NCBI GenBank assembly: GCA_003266065.1
Contig: MUZY01000106.1
Coordinates: 1 to 7,085, forward strand
DNA from: Methanosphaera sp. rholeuAM130
GTDB taxonomy: Archaea > Methanobacteriota > Methanobacteria > Methanobacteriales > Methanobacteriaceae
DNA: 7,085 nt
Direction: 5' to 3'
Positions 1 to 6,577 of the stretch are shown piece by piece (position 1 is the first letter of the stretch; each line of letters opens with the position of its first letter). Under the pieces are notes generated by a model. The model was given only the letters and a program-made list of their open reading frames with translations, did no database searches and was not told the origin of the DNA. Made by a program: the position numbers and the translations under genes.

Positions 1-27
1 AATATAATTATGTCAAGTACTCAATTT

Positions 28-64
28 TAAAAAAAAAGAAGGGAATAATGAGAAAAAATCTCAT
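28..64 (-). terminator. Probable transcription terminator of the adhesin-like gene
   Basis: A perfect 6-base inverted repeat (ATGAGA at 48-53, TCTCAT at 59-64) with a 5-base A/T loop lies about 20 bases past the adhesin stop codon. On the minus strand it is followed by a T-rich tract whose core is nine T (29-37). Archaeal RNA polymerase terminates mainly at oligo-T runs in the non-template strand, so the T-tract is probably the working part and the short stem may be incidental. Bases 1-27 show nothing else I can support. Confidence 0.6.
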
Positions 65-84
65 AAGTTTAAATGACTGATGCT

Positions 85-3000
85 TTAGTTTACGGTCAAG
101 GTTTTGACATCCTCTAATCTGCCATATTCAGTGGAGGTATATATGGCCGTGATGTTATAAGTACCTGCTTTCATAGTTTCCGGAATTGTGTACTCTACGT
201 TTACAACCCCATTTACTACTTTCGCATAGATTACTTTGCCATTGGCGTCTTTAACCGTTTTACCGTTAATCTTGAATACTACCTTACCGTTATTTACCGG
301 TGTTGCTGCAGTAACCGTAGCCGTCAATGTAACACTTTGTCCGACAGTTGCTGTAACATCCTCCGTGACTATGGATGGTTCCGGTGAGGAAATCGTTATT
401 TCTTCCTTATCGCTTGACATTTTAGCCACGTCAACTGAACCGGAGTATACTGCCTGTATTGTGGAACCTTCCTTACTCCAATCTTCACCTACTTCATAAG
501 CTTCGATTGTAGCTGTTCCATTGATTACTTTTGCATATATTACCTTACCGTTTGCATCCTTAAGCGTTTTGCCGTTTACTTTGAAGTATACTTTTCCATT
601 GGATACGCTGGTAGCGACATCATCATCACAGTATATGCTTGCGGATATTGCATTGCTTTGACCTATTGTAAATTCGGTCGTATCCATTTTTAATGTGTAT
701 TCCTGTGGAGGTAATTCTGTTGGAGTGTTGTTTTCTATAACGGTTGTCGTGTCATTGGTGAATACTGCATCGTTACCTACGGAGTATTTTGTTACGAGAT
801 AGTTATCTGTAACCCTGTTGTTTTTACTTGATGTTACATTTACCGCATTTGTTAGGTTTGATGGATTTTTAACGGTTATGTTGTTGTATGTTATCGTGTT
901 GTTGTCGGAGTTACCCGTCAGTTTTATACCTGTTGTTTCTGCAAGGATATTATCCAAGTCAACCGGATATCCTTCCATATTTCCCGTTAATGTCATGTTG
1001 TTATATGAAATGTTGTTGTTTTTACTTTGATATGTTCCTATTGCCATTGCATAATTGTTGTTTGCTTTGAAGTTGTTGTATGTTACTTCATTGTTGTTTG
1101 TACTCCATAGTTCAATCAGGTATACGCTGGATGAATCCGCCGTTATGTTGTTGTATTTTATCGCATTACTTGATACTGCTGCCATGTAGTTTGTTGATAC
1201 GTATATTCCATATGTTACATCATTCGCCTTTACCTTGATGTTGTTGTTTGTGACGTTGTTTCTGTTTGCTCCTTGGATTAATTCTATGGCGTTTGCATAA
1301 TATGTACCGATGGACGTTATGTTGTTTGAATCAATTATGTTATCGTTTGCATTGTCTGAAACCGCTATTGCATAGGTGTACTTGATTGCTTCTGTGAGGA
1401 TATTGTTGTTGATTATCTTGTTGCTGTCACATGGACTGTCGGTACTTCCGCTTATCTGTATGGATTCGATTGTACCATATGCTGATGATTCACCGGTATA
1501 GTTTGTTGTGATGTTGTTGTCTTTTACCAATACGTTTTCTGATTCTTTTATTACGATAGATGAGGTTATGACTCCCTTATCCCCGTAGAAGTCTATATCA
1601 GAACATGGCCCGACTGTCGTTATGTCACTTGAGAGTACGTTTATGTCGTGTGATTTTGTTATGACTATTGCATGTGTTGAATCCTCTGTATTGAACTGTG
1701 AAAGCGTTACATTTTCGATTGTTATGTTATATGTGCCGCCTATCGTTATGATTGACGTTGACGTTTGGCTGTTGTTCATGATTACGTTTGTAAGCTTAGA
1801 GCCGTCACTGTTTTTGTCAAACATTATGGTACAGTTTTCAAATACAGCCTGATTCGTGTATGTCGTTAGAGTTACCGGCATGTTAATGAGTATGTCTCGG
1901 TTTTTGAATGTGGAGTCGAATTTGAGTACTGAATTTGGAGTGATGAAGTCTCTGAGAATTCCCTCATCATCGAAGTATTCAGTGTAGTTTCCGTCATTCA
2001 ATATGATTTCCATAGCTTCCGGCATGGCTGCTGTTCCGGTTATTGTATTTACCGCTTCATTTTGTACAACATTTACTGTGAATTCCTCTGATTTGACTGT
2101 GTAACTGTTTGAGGCTACCCCATCAACTACCTCAACGATGTTTTTAGTGAATTTACCTTTATCCGCTTCGTATTCAACAGTAAATCCGCCTGGTAATGTA
2201 TTTGTGTAGTCGCTTATTACTCCCTGCGTATTGTTTAACTTGTTGAATGTCGTCGTTAGTTCTATTATGTCGTTGTAATTGACGTTTGTGAGGTCACTTG
2301 TCGTTGTGGTCATTATAACCCAATTGTCCAGGATGACTTCTTCGGCTTTTTCATAATAGGAATAATAATCATCCGCCTCATAATATCCAGATAATGTATA
2401 TTTTTGAGGATTGTCATTTGTTGCCCAGTAGTTGTTGTTGGCCGTTATTGTTTTTCCATATTCGTCATTGTTGAATAATGCACTGATTCCTTCCTGACAT
2501 ATGAATACTGAATTTTCAACATTTGTAGTTCCATAATAATTGTTTATCACAGATCCGTTAGCCGTTGCGGTGTTGTTTATGAATATACATGATTGAATGT
2601 TTAATTGTTCACCTGTATTGTAGAATACTCCTCCTTCACGTCCCTGAGAGTTTGTAACCTTGTTTTCGATGAAGGTACAGTTTGTTACTGTGGTATTTTT
2701 TCTACATTCCATTACTCCTCCACGACCTGTGGATGCAGTATTGTTTATGAATGTTGAATTTTCAAGCAAAGCAGGATATTTCTGTCCCATACTGTATATA
2801 CCGGCAAGTTGTGCTTCATTGTTTTCTATCAATGAATTGGTTATTGTTAATCCACCGTTTAGGATAATCCAACCCTGATTATCAGTAGAACCATATACTT
2901 TTTTGGTATTTCTGATTGTGGAGTTGTCGATAGTTAGATTGGATGCAGTTCTTACAATCGTTCCTGTGTTGTTTTCTATTAGTGAATTTTTAATGGTTAA

Positions 3001-4677
3001 TGTTGATGTTGCATCGATATCCATTAAAATTCCAATCACATTTCCTCCAAGATTATATGCAGTATTATCGAATATCGTTACATTATCAAATGTTATGTTT
3101 GAATTTGAAGCATTTAATACTGTTGCAACTATTCCATAGGAATTGTTTATGCTTAAATTCTTAATCGTTACATTTGCATTTATTATATTAAATAGCCGTC
3201 CTTTATTTGCATTTATATTCATGCCGTTTCCATCTATAACCATGTTTTTATTGATGGTTATTATTTCTTCGGAACTTGCTCTTTTGACGCCGTTGTTCAA
3301 TACCAGTTCACCGGTACTGTCGTTTATATAACCTTCAACTTTTGCGTAATTATCAAGAGTTGTAGGTTCAATTACGATAGAACCGTTAATTTTATTTTGA
3401 GAATCCGTCGCTATCTTATCTATGACTGCAACGACGGAATAGTTTCCAGCATTTATAGGATCTTTTACCGTGAATGTTCCCATTCCTTCTTGAATATAAA
3501 TTTTGTAGTCATAGGAATCGATTGAGACTGTTACATTAACTCCAGAAACTGTATTTCCGTTATCGTCATGTACTTTTACCTGAATATCGAATTCCTCATC
3601 CTCAACTGCAGTTGTATTCAATACTTCTGTTGTTAAGGTATATACCGTTCCAGATCTGATGAAAATATCTGAACCGTTGAATGCAGTATTGTCTCTCATC
3701 GTATTGTTTATCAGATAAACATTATTCGTATCGACGGAGATTGCTCCACCCTGTTGCTGGTATGTCGGATTTTCACGTTCAACCTTATTTGATACGAATT
3801 CGTTATTCATTATGGTAGCATTTCCTGCACGTAATCCTATGGCACCGCCACGAACCTCTGCAGTATTGTTTTCAAAGTATGAATTATTTACGACGAGATA
3901 TCCCTGTGAATTTATTGCTCCTCCATAGAGTGTTGCATAATTATTCAAGAATCTGCAGTTATCTACGGTGACGCTTTTTTGACTCCATAATCTGACTACC
4001 GCATTGTTTGCCCTACAATTTGTAAAGTTAGAATCTTGAATTGAATTAGTTCCACTACCTCTTAATTCGATAATTCCCGAATTTGATGTAGCATCTTTTA
4101 TTGATGAATTTATCATCGTTAAGGATGCTCCTGATTGGGTGGAAACTACTGCGGAGTCATAATCCACATGTATATTTTCGAATGCCACGTTGATAAAGGT
4201 TAATTTTCCGTAGTTTATGAATGTACTGGCATTTCCAATATTATTTTTAATGGTCATGTTCTGGATTGTCACATCAGCATCGCTTCCTATTACAAACAGT
4301 CCGCTGTTTGAGTTGGCATCAAGGATGTGATTATTTCCGTCGATGACTATTGTCTTGTTGATAGTTATTGCACTTTCATCAGCTTGTTTTACATAATTAT
4401 CCTCCAACTGGAGGTTGTTCGTTTGACTGATACTTTCACTTAACTGCGTGAACGATTTGTCACCATCATCAGTTTTCAGTGAAGAATCACTTTTCATATT
4501 ATTATTCGTATTTATTATTTCATTACTTTCAACATCCGCCTGGCTTGATTCGAGTGTTTGACCGATATGTGAGTCCACGTTACCTGAATCATCAGTATCA
4601 GCAGCAAAACTAACACCGGCCAGGGCAATGAAAATTATTGAAAATAATAAAAATAACTTCATCTTATTATTCAACAT
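85..4677 (-). CDS. Large secreted adhesin-like protein, beta-helix and Ig-like domains (1530 aa)
   Basis: Predicted extracellular surface protein, probably for attachment to other cells or host material; no enzymatic motif is visible. Residues 6-26 form a signal peptide (Lys, hydrophobic core, cleavage near SFA-A, 25/26). An acidic Ser/Asn-rich linker (27-100) follows. Beta-helix 1 (about 104-342) and beta-helix 2 (about 471-755) carry FxxN motifs (F243, F268, F294, F643, F669, F699) and GGA[IV]-like turns (252, 277, 310, 653, 682), as in polymorphic membrane protein repeats. Ig-like segments lie at about 345-438 and 783-885. Beta-helix 3 (about 930-1318) has NosD/CASH-style NNI ladders instead. 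Two related Ig-like domains close the protein (about 1325-1430, 1431-1530). No C-terminal membrane helix, pseudomurein-binding repeat or transglutaminase domain is seen. The start may be M1 or M6; neither has a clear Shine-Dalgarno. By hand count there are about 50 N-glycosylation sequons. Coding status is secure; the adhesin role is inferred from family type. Confidence 0.93.
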   Translation of the reverse strand: MLNNKMKLFLLFSIIFIALAGVSFAADTDDSGNVDSHIGQTLESSQADVESNEIINTNNNMKSDSSLKTDDGDKSFTQLSESISQTNNLQLEDNYVKQADESAITINKTIVIDGNNHILDANSNSGLFVIGSDADVTIQNMTIKNNIGNASTFINYGKLTFINVAFENIHVDYDSAVVSTQSGASLTMINSSIKDATSNSGIIELRGSGTNSIQDSNFTNCRANNAVVRLWSQKSVTVDNCRFLNNYATLYGGAINSQGYLVVNNSYFENNTAEVRGGAIGLRAGNATIMNNEFVSNKVERENPTYQQQGGAISVDTNNVYLINNTMRDNTAFNGSDIFIRSGTVYTLTTEVLNTTAVEDEEFDIQVKVHDDNGNTVSGVNVTVSIDSYDYKIYIQEGMGTFTVKDPINAGNYSVVAVIDKIATDSQNKINGSIVIEPTTLDNYAKVEGYINDSTGELVLNNGVKRASSEEIITINKNMVIDGNGMNINANKGRLFNIINANVTIKNLSINNSYGIVATVLNASNSNITFDNVTIFDNTAYNLGGNVIGILMDIDATSTLTIKNSLIENNTGTIVRTASNLTIDNSTIRNTKKVYGSTDNQGWIILNGGLTITNSLIENNEAQLAGIYSMGQKYPALLENSTFINNTASTGRGGVMECRKNTTVTNCTFIENKVTNSQGREGGVFYNTGEQLNIQSCIFINNTATANGSVINNYYGTTNVENSVFICQEGISALFNNDEYGKTITANNNYWATNDNPQKYTLSGYYEADDYYSYYEKAEEVILDNWVIMTTTTSDLTNVNYNDIIELTTTFNKLNNTQGVISDYTNTLPGGFTVEYEADKGKFTKNIVEVVDGVASNSYTVKSEEFTVNVVQNEAVNTITGTAAMPEAMEIILNDGNYTEYFDDEGILRDFITPNSVLKFDSTFKNRDILINMPVTLTTYTNQAVFENCTIMFDKNSDGSKLTNVIMNNSQTSTSIITIGGTYNITIENVTLSQFNTEDSTHAIVITKSHDINVLSSDITTVGPCSDIDFYGDKGVITSSIVIKESENVLVKDNNITTNYTGESSAYGTIESIQISGSTDSPCDSNKIINNNILTEAIKYTYAIAVSDNANDNIIDSNNITSIGTYYANAIELIQGANRNNVTNNNIKVKANDVTYGIYVSTNYMAAVSSNAIKYNNITADSSSVYLIELWSTNNNEVTYNNFKANNNYAMAIGTYQSKNNNISYNNMTLTGNMEGYPVDLDNILAETTGIKLTGNSDNNTITYNNITVKNPSNLTNAVNVTSSKNNRVTDNYLVTKYSVGNDAVFTNDTTTVIENNTPTELPPQEYTLKMDTTEFTIGQSNAISASIYCDDDVATSVSNGKVYFKVNGKTLKDANGKVIYAKVINGTATIEAYEVGEDWSKEGSTIQAVYSGSVDVAKMSSDKEEITISSPEPSIVTEDVTATVGQSVTLTATVTAATPVNNGKVVFKINGKTVKDANGKVIYAKVVNGVVNVEYTIPETMKAGTYNITAIYTSTEYGRLEDVKTLTVN
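211..290 (-). repeat. Core of C-terminal Ig-like domain, copy 2
   Basis: Encodes about residues 1463-1489 of the adhesin-like protein, including the core KDANGKVIYAKV (1476-1487). It aligns without gaps to the segment 309 bases (103 codons) away at 520-599. The protein core is identical in both copies while the DNA differs at many third positions, so this is an older domain duplication rather than a fresh tandem copy. Confidence 0.85.
520..599 (-). repeat. Core of C-terminal Ig-like domain, copy 1
   Basis: Encodes about residues 1360-1386 of the adhesin-like protein, with the core KDANGKVIYAKV at 1373-1384 preceded by a Gly-Lys-x-x-Phe-Lys strand and NGKT. It is the partner of 211-290 and belongs to the first of the two terminal Ig-like domains. 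Confidence 0.85.
724..1890 (-). repeat. NosD/CASH-like beta-helix ladder inside the adhesin-like gene
   Basis: This stretch encodes about residues 930-1318. Asn-Asn-hydrophobic steps recur with the hydrophobic residue at 1056, 1093, 1120, 1147, 1178, 1203, 1228 and 1267, giving spacings of 37, 27, 27, 31, 25, 25 and 39. Four of them read YNN[IFM] (Y1175, Y1200, Y1225, Y1264). A 22-27 residue period fits one or more turns of a right-handed parallel beta-helix, with Asn ladders inside the turns. In the DNA it shows as recurrent TTGTTGTT-like words on the plus strand. The Pmp-type FxxN/GGxx motifs of the two earlier helices are absent here. Confidence 0.75.
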
Positions 4678-4819
4678 ATTCTTTTAACCATTTAAAGTTG
4701 TATCATATTAATGAAATTTCTGAAACTTTTTAATTATGAATCTTAAAGAATTTTCTCAAATAACGAATCATACTTGTTTTCCTAGAAACCCAATAATATG
4801 TAATAATAGATATCTACTT

Positions 4820-4855
4820 TAAAATATTAATAAATTTTTATAATTATTTTTTCCA
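4820..4855 (-). promoter_or_regulatory. Candidate archaeal promoter (BRE/TATA-like) for the adhesin-like gene
   Basis: On the minus strand a purine-rich GGAAAAAA (4847-4854), which could serve as a B recognition element, leads into an AT-only stretch containing TTATAAAA and TTTATTAATA. That is the general look of an archaeal BRE/TATA element. It would give a leader of roughly 125 bases before the start codon. The whole gap is AT-rich, so chance matches are likely; a second AT-rich candidate lies at about 4725-4740 and would give a much shorter leader. Confidence 0.25.
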
Positions 4856-4911
4856 GCAAATATGAATTGTAGAAAAAAAGGATATGACATTGAATTTTTG
4901 AATTTGAGTTT

Positions 4912-4930
4912 AAAAAATAGAAAAAAGGGG
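4912..4930 (-). terminator. Oligo-T terminator after rfcL
   Basis: Three bases past the rfcL stop codon the minus strand reads CCCC followed by two T6 runs (4921-4926 and 4912-4917), with a further T7 run about 30 bases on (4873-4879). There is no convincing hairpin. Closely spaced oligo-T runs of this kind are the standard intrinsic termination signal in archaea, so the rfc operon probably ends here and the adhesin gene is transcribed on its own. Confidence 0.6.
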
Positions 4931-4933
4931 AAT

Positions 4934-6562
4934 TTAAAAGTCGAACAAAGTGGTTTGTTTGGATTTGGGTTTTTTATCCTCTTTTTTGGTATTATTATCA
5001 TCGGAAGATTTTTTGATATTTGAAGACTCATCCCCCTCAGTTTCATCCTTCTTTTTATCGGCTGTATCGGTATTATTTTGGGCGATTTTAGTCTTTTCAT
5101 CCATCGATTCCGTTTTAGATTTTGACTGTTTTTTAACTGTTTTGGTATCGGCTTTTTCCATTGTCTTTTTAGTACTTGAGACATCTTCCTCTTTAGAGGA
5201 TGTCTTTCTTTGAATAGTCTCTTCACCACTCTGAAGAATTGATTCTTTTTTGGCTTTTTTAAGTGCTTCTTCTTTAGCTTTTTGAATTGCCTTCTCCTCT
5301 TCTTCCTGCTGTTTTTGAAGTTCTTTGATTCGTTTTTTCTCTACCGATACGGGTATTTTACGTGAACGGAAGAGTTTAACCTCTTCATCCTCCAATTTGA
5401 AGTATTCCTTGAAGTCATATGCCCTCTCATTATCCTCAAACATTACTGTATAAAATGGAATTTGTTTTTCCAATTCAAGCGGTGATGTATGTAACCTCTT
5501 GGACATTTTACCCGTAACCAGTTCTATGAGATTCTTGTTCTTTCGACTCTTGGATAATTTACCATAAACCGTGGAATTTGTATATCTTGCAAACTTCTTA
5601 TACGTTTTTTCCTTAGCCGCAGCTACTCCCCTTCCCATGAAGAAGAACGCGTATTTCCAGTATGTGTAATCCTGTGTCCTGAATGCTCTTGCAAGGTTTA
5701 AATCTGCCAGGGCTATCATTTCATATGCCTTGGCAATCTCATCAACCCGTTCATATTCCCGTGGGATATTCTCGGCAACCAGCTCTATTAAAAATTGCGG
5801 TTGTGTATCAACCCTCATTGCATCAATAACATGTTCGGGGGTCTTGCTTTTAAGTATTGTTCTGACCGTATCAAATACGTTTTGTTCTCCATCCTTTTGT
5901 GAGATAACTGCCAAACTGTCGGAGGTAATTACCTTGGAACTATCAACTATGGCCTCCAAACTGGTAATGGCAGAACGCAAATCCCCATTGGATTGTTTGC
6001 TTAACTGTTTCAATACTTCTGCATCATATTTAATACCTTCCGCATCACATATTCTTTTTAATTGTGCGTTTATTGTGTTTGTATGAATTTTTGTGAATTT
6101 GATTGCCTGGCATTTGCCCTTTATGGAGGTCAATCTTTTGCTGTATGGATCGTTTGCCATCATTATCAATGGCTGTTTGGCGTTTTTGATTGTTTCGTTT
6201 ATTGCTCTTACTCCGCCGGAATCATCACGACCACTTATTCCATCTACCTCATCCATTATTATTAGTTTATATCCCGTATTAAATAGGCTTCTTGTTTGTG
6301 CTGCTTCTCCAATTGTTCTTTTCAATATGTCATAGGATCTTTTATCACTTGCATTTACCTCAATTGTTTCAGAAAAATATTCCTGTCCTACAAGATGTGC
6401 CATGGTTGTCTTACCTATACCTGGAGATCCCATAAGTAATAATGGTTTTTGAGGATTACCATCAGCCCACTTTTTAGCCCATACTTCGATTTCTGCCTTT
6501 GCCTTGGCATTTCCAAGTACTTCACCCAATGTTTTGGGTGCATATTTTTCTACCCATTTCAA
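4934..6562 (-). CDS. rfcL: Replication factor C large subunit (clamp loader, 542 aa)
   Basis: Large subunit of the archaeal clamp loader, which with four small subunits uses ATP to open PCNA and load it at primer-template junctions. The N-terminus (W3, EKY 5-7) is typical of RFC proteins. Walker A is GSPGIGKT (45-52), the RFC box NASDKRS lies at 70-76, Walker B is IIMDEVDG (101-108), sensor 1 is near N137, and sensor 2 is GDLRSAI (193-199). At the site where small subunits carry the SRC arginine finger it has GKC (149-151), as expected for a large subunit. The collar region follows at about 216-340. Residues about 404-535 form a Lys/Glu/Ser-rich charged tail, its first part probably helical or coiled coil. 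The protein ends in a PIP box, QTTLFDF (536-542), for PCNA binding. The start is TTG: no in-frame ATG lies between the upstream stop codon and the conserved EKY. It lies 15 bases after rfcS, probably in one operon. The tail makes it longer than the roughly 480-500 residues usual in the family. Confidence 0.97.
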   Translation of the reverse strand: MKWVEKYAPKTLGEVLGNAKAKAEIEVWAKKWADGNPQKPLLLMGSPGIGKTTMAHLVGQEYFSETIEVNASDKRSYDILKRTIGEAAQTRSLFNTGYKLIIMDEVDGISGRDDSGGVRAINETIKNAKQPLIMMANDPYSKRLTSIKGKCQAIKFTKIHTNTINAQLKRICDAEGIKYDAEVLKQLSKQSNGDLRSAITSLEAIVDSSKVITSDSLAVISQKDGEQNVFDTVRTILKSKTPEHVIDAMRVDTQPQFLIELVAENIPREYERVDEIAKAYEMIALADLNLARAFRTQDYTYWKYAFFFMGRGVAAAKEKTYKKFARYTNSTVYGKLSKSRKNKNLIELVTGKMSKRLHTSPLELEKQIPFYTVMFEDNERAYDFKEYFKLEDEEVKLFRSRKIPVSVEKKRIKELQKQQEEEEKAIQKAKEEALKKAKKESILQSGEETIQRKTSSKEEDVSSTKKTMEKADTKTVKKQSKSKTESMDEKTKIAQNNTDTADKKKDETEGDESSNIKKSSDDNNTKKEDKKPKSKQTTLFDF

Positions 6563-6571
6563 TTTAATGCA

Positions 6572-6575
6572 TCCT
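6572..6575 (-). promoter_or_regulatory. Ribosome binding site supporting the TTG start of rfcL
   Basis: The minus strand reads AGGA here, nine bases before the TTG at 6560-6562, within the 15-base space between rfcS and rfcL. It is a short Shine-Dalgarno match but sits at a reasonable distance. The next bases form an out-of-frame ATG CAT TAA (6564-6572) that cannot start RfcL. Confidence 0.45.
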
Positions 6576-6577
6576 AT

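Noticed and set aside
236..3331. Several plus-strand open frames of 60-87 residues inside the adhesin gene
   Set aside because: They are antisense shadows of the Asn/Thr-rich coding sequence, giving hydrophobic Val/Leu/Ile/Phe strings without start context or recognisable motifs.
724..4368. CRISPR array or tandem DNA repeat array suggested by recurrent TTGTTGTT-like words
   Set aside because: The words come from Asn-Asn codons in a continuous open frame. There are no identical direct repeats with unique spacers.
4678..4933. Small RNA gene, tRNA or hidden small protein in the gap between rfcL and the adhesin
   Set aside because: The gap is very AT-rich, shows no cloverleaf or long stem, and has no open frame with a plausible start and family resemblance. 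Only terminator-like and promoter-like elements can be supported.
4819..5229. A 136-residue minus-strand reading frame overlapping the 3' end of rfcL, rich in Lys/Arg
   Set aside because: It is the alternate-frame reading of the low-complexity Lys/Glu/Ser tail of rfcL, runs into the T-rich terminator region, and resembles no known family.
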